33,706 nucleotides of DNA from Desulfotignum sp. Its GTDB lineage: Bacteria > Desulfobacterota > Desulfobacteria > Desulfobacterales > Desulfobacteraceae. The position numbers and the translations under genes were made by a program. Where the stretch lies: the NCBI GenBank assembly GCA_011389575.1, contig JAABUB010000035.1:1-33706 (forward strand). Reading direction: 5' to 3'. Position 1 is the first letter of the stretch. Every line of letters starts with the position of its first letter. Shown piece after piece: positions 16,225 through 24,623 of this stretch. The notes under the pieces are model-generated. The model had not been told where the DNA came from. It was given only the letters and a program-made list of their open reading frames with translations, and did not search any database.

Positions 16225-17162
16225 TTCAGGGCCTCCCTGCAGGCAAGTATGGACCGTTTCACCAGGGTCTGGGCCACATCTTTTCTGTATTCTTTTGAAC
16301 TGCGCAGATCGGAAATCGGGGATATGGCATGGGCTGCCATTCGGGCGCATTCAGCGATCACCTGGTCATCCAAAGGTTTTCCCGCCAGAAACTGTTCCGC
16401 CTCAGACACCCGCACCGGGGTGGGGGCCACAGATCCCAAAGAGATTCTGGCGGTTTCACAAATACCGTTGTTCACACTGACCCGCACAGCCGCCGATACA
16501 ACGGAAATAATTACTGCGGTCCGGGTACCGATTTTCTGGAACCAGGCAGCTTCATTGGATTTTTTCACCGGAATGCAGATATGGGTCAGCACCTGGCCCC
16601 GGGTCAGCACTGACCGGCCGGGTCCTGTGAAAAAATCAGTGAGCAGCACCTTGTGTTCTCCTCCGGCATCCCGGATAACCACCCAGGCCTCCGACACCAG
16701 CAAAGGCGGCACTGTGTCTGCGGCCGGAGAGGCCATACAGATATTGCCGCCCATGGTGGCGGTATTGCGCACCTGCAAAGAAGCCATCTGTTCCACAGCC
16801 TGTGCCAGTACCGGACAGTGGGCTTTCACCTCCGGCGACTCCAGGATCCGGGTTAAACTGACACCGGCCCCGATTTTCAGCACATCATCTGTTTTTTCTA
16901 TCTCATTGAGTACCGGCATTTTTGATATATCAATGAGATTGAGTTCCTGGTCAAAGCACCACCGGCCGGTCCTGACCGACGGAATAAAATCGGTGCACCC
17001 GGCCACCACCCTGGCACTGGTCCCATGGGCATCAACCAGGGCCAGAAGATCTTTCATCTCTTTTGGAGAATGGTACACCAGATCCGGCATGGCCCGGGAC
17101 CCGATAAAATTTTTCATGACACTGTTTTTCATGGCATTGTTTCCTGCGCTGTAGTCCGGCAT
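16221..17162 (-). CDS. molybdenum hydroxylase FAD-binding (medium) subunit
   Basis: About 313 residues, of the CoxM/XdhB/NicA-type FAD subunit family. VVAGCTDFIPSVRTG is the first FAD-binding segment and ATMGGNICMASPAADTVPPLL the second. It passes electrons from the 2Fe-2S subunit to an external acceptor. Several in-frame starts exist up to 17210; ATG at 17162 is chosen because AAAGGGGG lies six bases upstream. Starting at 17210 would overlap the small-subunit gene by 10 nt. Its stop overlaps the methyltransferase start by 4 nt. Confidence 0.88.
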   Translation of the reverse strand: MPDYSAGNNAMKNSVMKNFIGSRAMPDLVYHSPKEMKDLLALVDAHGTSARVVAGCTDFIPSVRTGRWCFDQELNLIDISKMPVLNEIEKTDDVLKIGAGVSLTRILESPEVKAHCPVLAQAVEQMASLQVRNTATMGGNICMASPAADTVPPLLVSEAWVVIRDAGGEHKVLLTDFFTGPGRSVLTRGQVLTHICIPVKKSNEAAWFQKIGTRTAVIISVVSAAVRVSVNNGICETARISLGSVAPTPVRVSEAEQFLAGKPLDDQVIAECARMAAHAISPISDLRSSKEYRKDVAQTLVKRSILACREALK

Positions 17163-17200
17163 ATTTTTCCCCCTTTGTGAAACGAGCTGTTTCATTTTTT

Positions 17201-17689
17201 CTACCACCATTCACCGGCAAGTTTTGCCTTCTGGGCGGTGTGCACCGATTTGATGATGTTGACATACCCGGTGCACCGGCACAGGTTTCCCTCCAGGGTT
17301 TTGCGGATGACCTGGTCGGTGAGCAAATTGTCCCCTGCCCGGTTGATGAGGGCATAGGCGTTCATGAGCATCCCCGGGGTGCAGAATCCACACTGGATAC
17401 CCAGCTCGTCTGTAAAGGCTTTCATCAGGGGATGGGGTTTCCCGTTTTTCACCAGACCTTCGGAGGTCATAACAGTTGCCCCCTGCACCGAAGCAGCCAG
17501 CACCAGACAGGCGTTCACCGGTTCCTCATTGAGCAAAACGGTACAGGCCCCGCATTCTCCTTCTTCACAGCTGCGGTGGACACTGGTCATGCCCCCCTGA
17601 TTTCTCAGTACTTCCAGAAGGGTCTGCCTGGCATCTACCTCAAGGGTTGTCTGTTGATTATTTAACATAAATGTCAATGGCATTTTCAT
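17201..17689 (-). CDS. molybdenum hydroxylase 2Fe-2S (small) subunit
   Basis: 162 residues with both 2Fe-2S motifs of xanthine-oxidase-family small subunits. The plant-ferredoxin-type motif is Cys41, Cys46, Cys49 and Cys61 (CEEGECGACT...C). The C-terminal four-helix motif is Cys100, Cys103, Cys137 and Cys139 (CGFCTPG...CRC). It relays electrons between the Mo centre and FAD. The order large-small-medium on one strand is a normal operon arrangement; a 96-bp gap separates it from the large-subunit gene. Confidence 0.95.
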   Translation of the reverse strand: MKMPLTFMLNNQQTTLEVDARQTLLEVLRNQGGMTSVHRSCEEGECGACTVLLNEEPVNACLVLAASVQGATVMTSEGLVKNGKPHPLMKAFTDELGIQCGFCTPGMLMNAYALINRAGDNLLTDQVIRKTLEGNLCRCTGYVNIIKSVHTAQKAKLAGEWW

Positions 17690-17785
17690 GGGTTGGTTAT
17701 CTCCATATACAGGGGGTGTTTTTTTACTACAATCTTTTTTGACGGGTGGTTTCTCATGGGTTGTATCACTTATGGTTTCAAGATA

Positions 17786-20140
17786 TCATCGATTTTTTTT
17801 TGTGGCCTGCCTGATCCATTTTCTCACCTTTTCCGGGGTGGCAGGTGCATCATTGACCCGGATGCCAAAATCCGACAATGCATCTTCGATGGCATCCAGG
17901 ATAACAGCCTTGGCTCCGATAATGGGGGCCTCGCCCATACCCTTACTGCCGGTTTCAGAAAACGGTGACGGGGTTTCCAGGTGAGCGATCTCTATGTCCG
18001 GGGCTTCCACGGCCGTGGGAATCAGGTAATTGGAAAACGAGGTGTTCATCAACTGGCCGTTTTCATCATAATTGAGACCTTCGTACAGGGCTTCCCCAAT
18101 GCCCTGGACAATCCCGCCCTGGATCTGCCCGTCCACCACCTGGGCATTTATTATGGTACCGGCATCATGCACATGCACATATTTGACAATCTGTGTCACA
18201 CCGGTGTCGATATCTACCTTTACCACGGCAATGTCCGCTGATACACAAAAAGAGGTATAGGAGGATCCGCTTTCCGGGGTGGTGGGGCTGTACCAGGTGG
18301 TGGTCACATCCAGCAGGTGGTCATGGGCCTTTAAAATCTCAGGGTCCAGGCCCCTGGGACCGGGAAAGAAAAACATCTTGTCTGCAAACTGTGCATAGGA
18401 GATCTTTTTTTCCGGTGCATCCGTAGGATAGATATATCCTTTTTCCAGCACCACCTGGTCCGCAGGAATCTTCATTAAAGAACCCGCACACTGCACCACT
18501 TTTTTTCTCAGCAGTTTGGCAGCCTTGGCCACGGCACTGGCCGGATACACCGCCCCTCTGCTGGACAAAGGGCCCTGGCCGATAAAATCGGATGTCACCC
18601 GCTTTACATGAATATGGGCCATATCCATGCCTAAGATGTCCGCCACAATGGTGGCATGGGAGATTTCCGCACCCTGCCCGATCTCGGTGCGGTCGGAGTG
18701 CACCTCGACACTGCCGTCCGGCGTGATCAGAACCCGGGCTTCTGTGATGCCCCCCATCTGGCAGTTGGGCACTGCCACCCCGGCGGGCTCGATGGCGGTG
18801 ACCAGGCCGATGCCCAGGTACCGCCCCTGGCCGGCCAGTTCCTTTTTGCGTTTCCGAAATCCCTCCAGATCCGCCATTTCAATCGCTTTGTTTAGCAGGG
18901 CCGGATAATCCCCGCTGTCCAGGACATAATTGTTGATCTGGTGATAGGGAAATTCATCCGGTTGGATAAAGTTTTTCATCCGGATCGCTTCCGGGGTCGT
19001 GTTCAGTTTTTTTGCCACCTGGTTGATGGCCGCTTCGATGAACTTGATACCCTTGTCCTTGCCATAGCCCCGGTAGGCGCAGTAAAAGGATTTGTTGGTC
19101 ACCGTGCCGATGCCTTCCACATGCATGCCCACCCACTTGTACATGTTGGTTGGCGAGGAGCAGGCCGGGAAGATGCTTAAGGCGGCAATGCCCTTGTTGG
19201 TACTTTCTACCCCCAGGTCATGATATACGGTGGCCTTGAGCCCCAGCAGGGTGCCGTCGTTCTTGAACGCAATCTTCCCGTCCCAGAAAACATCCCGCTG
19301 GTGGGGGCCGGTGGCCATAAAATCCCGGTGGGGCTCCATCCATTTCACAGGACGGCCCGTGAGCTTTGAGGCCAGGGCCACCACATTTTCCTTCCACGCA
19401 TGGATCTTCAGGCCGAATGCCCCGCCGATATCCACGGCATTGATTTTGACCTTTGCTTCGGGCATCCCCAAGGTGGCGGCAATGTTGTGTCGGGACAAAA
19501 ACGGGGTCTGGAATGATCCCCACATCTCCAGGGTATCATTTTTTGTGTCATACATCCCCACACACCCCCGGGGTTCGATGGGCACACCCGTGACCCGGTC
19601 TTCCCGGTTGAAGACCTGCAGCACCTGGTCTGCCATGGCAAACGCCTTGTCCGGGTCCCCGAAATCAAACACCAGGTGCACCTGTTTGTTGTCTTCCCAG
19701 TCATCATAGACCTTGGGGGCTTCGGGTGCCAGGGCGGTGCGCAGATCCCCTGCCAGGGGCAGGACTTCATATGCCACCTCAACCAGATCCGCTGCCTTCC
19801 GGGCGGTTTCTTCATCTTCAGCCACCACTGCCGCCACCGGCTCCCCGTGCCACCGCACCTTATCGGCAGGAATGGCATACACATCTGCCAGGCGCCAGGT
19901 CCATCCTTTGGAGGTGAAATTGGCCTGCACCGGCAGGGGCCGGGTATGGGCCGCCACCTCTTTTCCGGTGATCACCCTCATCACCCCGGGCAGGGCAAGC
20001 GCCTTTTCAATATTGATGGACACAATCCTGGCATGAGCATGGGGACTTCCCACAAACACCAGGTGGGCCATGTTGAAAAATTCCAGATCATCAGCATATT
20101 GACCTTTTCCCAGGATGAGGCGTTCTTCTCTTTTTTTCAT
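17786..20140 (-). CDS. molybdenum hydroxylase catalytic (large) subunit
   Basis: 784-residue xanthine-oxidase-family subunit that binds the molybdopterin cytosine dinucleotide or related cofactor. Seen in order: the N-terminal LGKGQYADDL, GGAFGLK (239-245), FYCAYRGYG (352-360), EIGQGAEISH, and the C-terminal GSKGMGEAP with the catalytic glutamate at 737. The CoxL-type active-site loop of CO dehydrogenase (AYRCSFR) is absent, so this is a hydroxylase of an aromatic heterocycle, purine-like compound or aldehyde, not a CO dehydrogenase. The substrate is unknown; neighbours suggest an N-methylated heterocycle. The start is preceded by AAGGAG. Confidence 0.93.
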   Translation of the reverse strand: MKKREERLILGKGQYADDLEFFNMAHLVFVGSPHAHARIVSINIEKALALPGVMRVITGKEVAAHTRPLPVQANFTSKGWTWRLADVYAIPADKVRWHGEPVAAVVAEDEETARKAADLVEVAYEVLPLAGDLRTALAPEAPKVYDDWEDNKQVHLVFDFGDPDKAFAMADQVLQVFNREDRVTGVPIEPRGCVGMYDTKNDTLEMWGSFQTPFLSRHNIAATLGMPEAKVKINAVDIGGAFGLKIHAWKENVVALASKLTGRPVKWMEPHRDFMATGPHQRDVFWDGKIAFKNDGTLLGLKATVYHDLGVESTNKGIAALSIFPACSSPTNMYKWVGMHVEGIGTVTNKSFYCAYRGYGKDKGIKFIEAAINQVAKKLNTTPEAIRMKNFIQPDEFPYHQINNYVLDSGDYPALLNKAIEMADLEGFRKRKKELAGQGRYLGIGLVTAIEPAGVAVPNCQMGGITEARVLITPDGSVEVHSDRTEIGQGAEISHATIVADILGMDMAHIHVKRVTSDFIGQGPLSSRGAVYPASAVAKAAKLLRKKVVQCAGSLMKIPADQVVLEKGYIYPTDAPEKKISYAQFADKMFFFPGPRGLDPEILKAHDHLLDVTTTWYSPTTPESGSSYTSFCVSADIAVVKVDIDTGVTQIVKYVHVHDAGTIINAQVVDGQIQGGIVQGIGEALYEGLNYDENGQLMNTSFSNYLIPTAVEAPDIEIAHLETPSPFSETGSKGMGEAPIIGAKAVILDAIEDALSDFGIRVNDAPATPEKVRKWIRQATKKNR

Positions 20141-20174
20141 GTGTACATCTCCTTATAGGCGCCTGCCTGTCGGT

Positions 20175-21734
20175 TTATTCCGGGTTCTGTTCCTTGTACA
20201 GCATTTTTGCCATCTGCGGTCCGCCCCACAGGGTGGGCAGCATGATAAACCCGACGGGCACGGCCGTGATCACGATGAATGACTGCAGGGCCCCGATTCC
20301 GCCGGCCCCCATTTTGATGAGAATGGCTGCCACCGCCCCCATGGTAATGGCCCAGAACACCCGCATTTCTCTGGGAGGATCATCTTGTCCGGTCACACAG
20401 ATGGCAATGGACAGGGACATGGAATCCCCGGTGGTGGCCAGGAAGATGAAAATCAGCACCAGAAACACTGGAATGAGCAGGCCTGCCATGGGCAGCTGGC
20501 CCACCACGGCCAGAAGCGCGGCTGGAAGCCCGGCATCATTGAGCGGCCCCGAGATCACACCAGGGTTGTTCATTTCAAAGAAAATTCCGGTTCCACCCAG
20601 GATGGTAAACCAGAAATGGGTGGCCAGCGGTGCAATCACTCCCACTGCCAGCATGATCTGGCGGATGGTTCTTCCCCGGGAAATCCGTGCCACCAGCACG
20701 GCCATCAACGGGCCATATCCCAGAAACCAGCCCCAGAAAAACACGGTCCACCAGGACAGCCACCCGGTATCTCCCCGGAAAAGGCTGAGCATGGTGAAAT
20801 CCTTGATATAGGTACCCATGGACTGGGTAAAAGTATCGATGATAAACCCGCCCGGACCGATGAGCAGAATCAATGCAACCAGGGCTACGGTCAGCAGGAC
20901 ATTGACCCTGCTCAGCATTTGGATGCCTCTATGCAGACCGGTGACAGCAGAGATGGTGTATACAATGACCAGGGAAATGATAATGGCCAGCTGGGTGATA
21001 TAGGCATCCGGGATCCCGAAAATCTGGTTCAGGGCGTAACTGATCTGGAGACCCAGAAACCCGATGGGTCCGATGGTGCCGGCAGCCACAGCCAGGATGG
21101 AACATCCTTCCGCCACCTGGCCCAGCCGGTTTTTCATGATTTTTTCTCCGAACACCGGATACAGAAGTGCCCGGGCCTGGAGGGGATGGCCTTTGTGGTA
21201 ATGCACATACATCAGCACCACCGCCCCTAACGTTCCCAGAATAGACCAGGCCAGAAACCCCCAGTGCAGAAAACTCTGCTCCATGGCCGGTACCACCGCC
21301 GCTTTGGTGGCGGATTCCACCCCGTCAAATACCGGCGGTGTACTTAAAAAATAATACATGGGTTCGGCTGCCGACCAGAAAACCCCGCCCCCGGCCAGCA
21401 GGGTACACATGATAATGGAAATCCAGCGGAAGGTACTCATCTCCGGGGTGTCGATGTTTCCCAGCCTGACACGCCCGTATCTGGAGACCGCAAGCCCCAT
21501 GGCAATAAGAAAGTTCAACAACAGCAGCCACTGCCAGTAAGCCCCGAAATAGGTGCAGGCCAGGCCGAAAAACTTATTGACCTGGCCGGACACAAATTCA
21601 CTGTTTATAAGGGAGGCAATCACAAACAGGAGTAAAAACCCTCCGCTGATCAGAAAAACAAGCCACTCCATGTTTTTCCATTGAAAACTGTTTTCTGTGC
21701 TGGCGCTTTCATTCACCGTCATGTTCCCGTCCAT
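20175..21734 (-). CDS. BCCT-family betaine/carnitine/choline-type transporter
   Basis: 519-residue membrane protein with about 12 hydrophobic segments. The BCCT signature is clear: WWTVFFWGWFLGYGPLMAV followed by ARISRGRTIRQ, and earlier GGVFWSAAEPMYYF. The family imports quaternary ammonium compounds, using sodium or proton gradients or substrate exchange. The tryptophans of WWTVFFWGW form part of the binding cage for the trimethylammonium group in characterised members. AAGGAG lies six bases before the ATG. It heads the transporter-hydroxylase-methyltransferase part of the cluster and points to a betaine-like substrate. Confidence 0.95.
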   Translation of the reverse strand: MDGNMTVNESASTENSFQWKNMEWLVFLISGGFLLLFVIASLINSEFVSGQVNKFFGLACTYFGAYWQWLLLLNFLIAMGLAVSRYGRVRLGNIDTPEMSTFRWISIIMCTLLAGGGVFWSAAEPMYYFLSTPPVFDGVESATKAAVVPAMEQSFLHWGFLAWSILGTLGAVVLMYVHYHKGHPLQARALLYPVFGEKIMKNRLGQVAEGCSILAVAAGTIGPIGFLGLQISYALNQIFGIPDAYITQLAIIISLVIVYTISAVTGLHRGIQMLSRVNVLLTVALVALILLIGPGGFIIDTFTQSMGTYIKDFTMLSLFRGDTGWLSWWTVFFWGWFLGYGPLMAVLVARISRGRTIRQIMLAVGVIAPLATHFWFTILGGTGIFFEMNNPGVISGPLNDAGLPAALLAVVGQLPMAGLLIPVFLVLIFIFLATTGDSMSLSIAICVTGQDDPPREMRVFWAITMGAVAAILIKMGAGGIGALQSFIVITAVPVGFIMLPTLWGGPQMAKMLYKEQNPE

Positions 21735-21764
21735 TTTTTACTCCTTAAAAATGTTTGAAGTTTA

Positions 21765-21775
21765 TGGTGTTACCA
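21765..21775. promoter_or_regulatory. GntR-type operator before the BCCT gene
   Basis: TGGTGTTACCA fits the TNGTNNNACNA pattern of FCD-class GntR proteins and is extended by one base pair on each side (A...T). It sits in the 68-bp gap between the PreA-like gene and the transporter, about 30 bp upstream of the latter's start, so an internal regulated promoter is likely. Confidence 0.45.
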
Positions 21776-21802
21776 TTATCTTATGGTGGTATATTTACAT
21801 GA

Positions 21803-22996
21803 TCAAACCTGCTGCATTTCTATGGTTCCCGTGACCGGGCATACGGAAAGACACCCGCCGCATCCCACACAGTTTTCTTCGTTCACATACACGGTCTCAT
21901 CCCCCTGCTGCATGGCATCGGCAAAACACACCTTCAGGCACATGCCGCAGTTGATGCATTTTTCTTTGTCCACACCGGCTTTTTCATGGGGCATATCCCC
22001 GTATTCCATGCACGCATCCGTGGCAATGCCCAGCATCTGGTCAATGGTGGCATACCTTTTTTCATCCATAAAGGTTTCCAGTCCCGCCACCTGCTTTGTC
22101 AGCCAGTCATACCCGTAGCACATGACAGCTGAACACATCTGCACGATATGGGCCCCGCTCATGATGAACATGACCACATCCCGCCAGTCATAGGCCCCGT
22201 TGGTACCGGTAATGTCCAGTTTGTCCCCCAAAGCGCACCTGACCTCATTGATCCACCGCAGGGTCAACGGTTTGGTCCAGGGACCGCCCACCCCGGCCTT
22301 GCCGTAAATCAACGGCTTGCCGGTCTCGATATCCGGCACAAACCCGATGAACCGGTTAGTGAGGGTCACGGCCCTGGCCCCGGCTTTGTGGAGCATGTCT
22401 GAAAACAGCACCAGGTCTGTCACCTGGGGAGTGACCTTAATGATGATAGGTACATTCACCGCATCAGCGACCTTTTGGGTGATTTCACACCCATAATCAA
22501 AATCCTGTCCCACGTTCATGCCGGTTCTCACCCCGGGCATCAGCTTGGGATGGGGGCAACCGAAATTCAGCTCGATCAGCGGCACCCCGCCGTCCTCCAT
22601 CTGTTTTCCCAAATCCACCCAGCCGTCCAGGGTGGTGGAGGCGATGGACCCGATGACCTGGGCATCGTGCTGACGGGCATAGGCCATGGTTTCAGTGATC
22701 TCCTTCATGAAATCTTCGGGCGGTTCCAGGGCCAGGCCCGAGCGGCTGTAAAGGCTGAAGCTTCTGGGGACCTTGCCGTGGCACACCTCGTGTCTGGCAT
22801 TGAGAAACCGCCATTTGGCCCGCTGGGTCAGCTCCCGCATGGCAGACGAGTCAGTCATGGTTTTGGCGATCACTGCTCCGGCCCCGGCATCAATGCATTT
22901 TTTCATGTTGGCGGCATTGAGGGTGGGTTCGGCCGAGGCAGCTGCCAGGGGATTTTTGAATGTTACGCCGCAAAAGGTTACACGTGTATCAGCCAT
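21803..22996 (-). CDS. PreA-like dihydropyrimidine/dihydroorotate dehydrogenase-family protein
   Basis: 397 residues. The N-terminal part is a flavin-binding TIM barrel of the PreA/dihydroorotate dehydrogenase group, with NPLAAASAEPT, LIELNFGCPH (the cysteine of this motif is the general acid/base in dihydropyrimidine dehydrogenase), IIIKVTPQV and ITGTNGAYDW. Two C-terminal 4Fe-4S motifs follow, CINCGMCLKVC and CVGCGGCLSVCP. The family reduces or oxidises C=C bonds in uracil-like rings. No PreT partner is adjacent, so electrons may come from ferredoxin. In this cluster it could reduce a hydroxylated ring made by the molybdenum hydroxylase. This is inference. Confidence 0.88.
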   Translation of the reverse strand: MADTRVTFCGVTFKNPLAAASAEPTLNAANMKKCIDAGAGAVIAKTMTDSSAMRELTQRAKWRFLNARHEVCHGKVPRSFSLYSRSGLALEPPEDFMKEITETMAYARQHDAQVIGSIASTTLDGWVDLGKQMEDGGVPLIELNFGCPHPKLMPGVRTGMNVGQDFDYGCEITQKVADAVNVPIIIKVTPQVTDLVLFSDMLHKAGARAVTLTNRFIGFVPDIETGKPLIYGKAGVGGPWTKPLTLRWINEVRCALGDKLDITGTNGAYDWRDVVMFIMSGAHIVQMCSAVMCYGYDWLTKQVAGLETFMDEKRYATIDQMLGIATDACMEYGDMPHEKAGVDKEKCINCGMCLKVCFADAMQQGDETVYVNEENCVGCGGCLSVCPVTGTIEMQQV

Positions 22997-23042
22997 GGTG
23001 TTTATCCTTGTTTTTTATGAAAGTGTTAAGTTTAGTACCTGG

Positions 23043-23088
23043 CAGCTGACAGCTAAAAGCTAACAGCTAATAGCTAACAGCTGTCAGC
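23043..23088 (-). repeat. GCTNTTA heptamer array, copy 4
   Basis: Minus-strand reading gives six units: GCTGACA, GCTGTTA, GCTATTA, GCTGTTA, GCTTTTA, GCTGTCA, then GCTG. The TAG stop of the carbon-nitrogen hydrolase (23076-23074) lies inside it, so that protein's last residues (A-D-S-C) are repeat-encoded. The outer units GCTGACAGCT and AGCTGTCAGC can pair. Confidence 0.8.
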
Positions 23089-23871
23089 CATTCCCGGGTT
23101 TAAAAACGCTTTTCTGCCGGCCAGTCCCGGAAATGTTTTCCGGGCTGCATCTGTTTTGTCAGGGTCGATAACTGTTTGAACAATTGCTTCCTCATCCCCG
23201 GCCCCGGCCACAATCGTGCCCCAGGGATCCACCACCATGCTGTGTCCCGCAAACTGAATACCGTTGTTCATACCGCAGCTGTTGGCACAGACCAGGTAGC
23301 ACTGGTTCTCCAGGGCCCGGACCCGGTTGAGCATGGTCCAGGCCGGCAGCCGGGGATAGGGCCAAGCCGAACATACGAGAAACATGGTTGCCCCCTGGTC
23401 CACCATGGCCCGGAACAGCTCCGGAAACCGCAGGTCAAAGCAGGTGGCCATGCCCATATTGCCGAACCGGGTCTCCACCACTACCGGGGTGTCCCCGGGG
23501 GTCAGAATCTGTGTTTCCTTTGAATTGTAACCGAACAAATGGATTTTCCTGTATGTGGCCAGAATAGTCCCATCCGGAGAAAACAGCACACTGGTGTTGT
23601 AGTAATTGTCCCCGTCTTTTTCCACAAAACTGCCGGTGTGCAGATAAATCTGATATTTTCCGGCCAGTTTGCCCATATTACCCACAAACGGACCGTCCAT
23701 GGTCTGGCCATCAGGCACATACCGGTCAAAACTCATGAAACCAGTCTGCCAGATTTCCGGCAGCATCACCAGATCTGCCTCCCGGCACTGATCAATGGCT
23801 TGTTGTGCTTTGTCAAAGGTGGCTGCAGGATCGTTTTCAATCACACTAAGCTGGATTGCGGCAATTTTCAT
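23074..23871 (-). CDS. carbon-nitrogen hydrolase (nitrilase superfamily)
   Basis: About 265 residues. The Glu-Lys-Cys catalytic triad is intact: Glu39 in MLPEIW, Lys109 in YRKIHLF and Cys144 in ATCFDLRFPE. The overall pattern (DLRFPELFR, NRVRALENQCYLVCAN, GHSMVVDPWG) is closest to omega-amidase/Nit2-like enzymes, which cleave amides of dicarboxylates or carbamoyl groups. In the cluster it could open or trim an amide left after ring reduction. The ATG at 23871 is chosen over 23910 because AAGGAG lies nine bases upstream. The stop is supplied by a heptamer array. Confidence 0.9.
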   Translation of the reverse strand: MKIAAIQLSVIENDPAATFDKAQQAIDQCREADLVMLPEIWQTGFMSFDRYVPDGQTMDGPFVGNMGKLAGKYQIYLHTGSFVEKDGDNYYNTSVLFSPDGTILATYRKIHLFGYNSKETQILTPGDTPVVVETRFGNMGMATCFDLRFPELFRAMVDQGATMFLVCSAWPYPRLPAWTMLNRVRALENQCYLVCANSCGMNNGIQFAGHSMVVDPWGTIVAGAGDEEAIVQTVIDPDKTDAARKTFPGLAGRKAFLNPGMADSC

Positions 23872-23917
23872 GAAAAATATCTCCTTGTCATTATCTTTGT
23901 CAAACCTCACTCACCCA

Positions 23918-24610
23918 TCAGACCATATAGTTCATGGGATGGATGCTGTAGGCAAAAGACAGTTTTCTGTCCAGAACCGGGTCGCTCAAGCTGCCTGAAA
24001 ACCGGTCCGCAAATACAAACTCCGGGGTTTGCATTTTCACGGTGCCTGAAAAAATGGCCATGTCTGTCAACGGCCCGGTCACTTTTTTTCCGACAAAGTC
24101 CAGCAGTTCAGCCGGGGACATCAACAGACCGACGGCGCCTTTCTGATAAACGATATCTCCTCCCCCTTGTTCCACCGTACATGCCATGACCAGATCGTCC
24201 CAGTGGTCTGACACATCCTGTAAATCCCAGACAACCGGGGAAACAATATTGGGGCAAATCTGCTTGGCCCGGGGAATGTCGGTTTCCTCCAGTTTTCTGT
24301 CTGTGTGGTCACTGCCGATGCCCACGTAGACCTCATTCTCATTTTTCACAAACAAAACAAACTCGATCTCTCCGGATGTCTGCTGCCCGTAAACAACGAT
24401 TCTTTCATCCGTGGTCAGAGTCGCGGGTATGACCGGATAGATCAACGGGGTTTCATCAGGCACACCAATACCTTTAGCAGACAGTTCATCCAGATGATGC
24501 CGCACCTCTTCCTGGTCCCTGCCGGTGAACCCGGCATTGACCATGCGGTCCACATGAAAATGCAGCGGGGTCTGTTTTTTATCCTTTTCAAGAAATAGCT
24601 GTATATCCAC
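23918..24610 (-). CDS. DUF2848-family protein
   Basis: About 230 residues. It matches my memory of the uncharacterised DUF2848 family, distantly like fumarylacetoacetate hydrolase folds: GFTGRDQEEVRHHLDELSAKG, SGEIEFVLF, and the hallmark IGSDHTDRKLEETDI..AKQICPN. The function is not established. The GTG at 24610 is taken as the start: AAGGG lies upstream and the stop of the cupin gene is only 14 nt away. A longer frame to 24685 would overlap the cupin gene. Its place between a cupin and a carbon-nitrogen hydrolase suggests a lyase or hydrolase step. Confidence 0.75.
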   Translation of the reverse strand: MDIQLFLEKDKKQTPLHFHVDRMVNAGFTGRDQEEVRHHLDELSAKGIGVPDETPLIYPVIPATLTTDERIVVYGQQTSGEIEFVLFVKNENEVYVGIGSDHTDRKLEETDIPRAKQICPNIVSPVVWDLQDVSDHWDDLVMACTVEQGGGDIVYQKGAVGLLMSPAELLDFVGKKVTGPLTDMAIFSGTVKMQTPEFVFADRFSGSLSDPVLDRKLSFAYSIHPMNYMV

Positions 24611-24623
24611 ATTGCACCCTTGT

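Noticed and set aside
16225-16350. 42-residue N-terminal extension of the MttB-like protein
   Set aside because: It would lie inside the FAD-subunit gene and has no family similarity; the coupled ATG at 16224 is better.
17786-20140. Aerobic CO dehydrogenase large subunit
   Set aside because: The CoxL loop AYRCSFR is replaced by CAYRGYG, typical of other xanthine-oxidase-family hydroxylases.
20385-21230. 281-codon plus-strand frame inside the BCCT gene
   Set aside because: It is antisense to a clear transporter gene, has shadow-type composition (many His, Gln, Gly) and no recognisable motif.
23043-23088. CRISPR-like array
   Set aside because: Units are 7 bp with no spacers and no cas genes; it is a short tandem heptamer.
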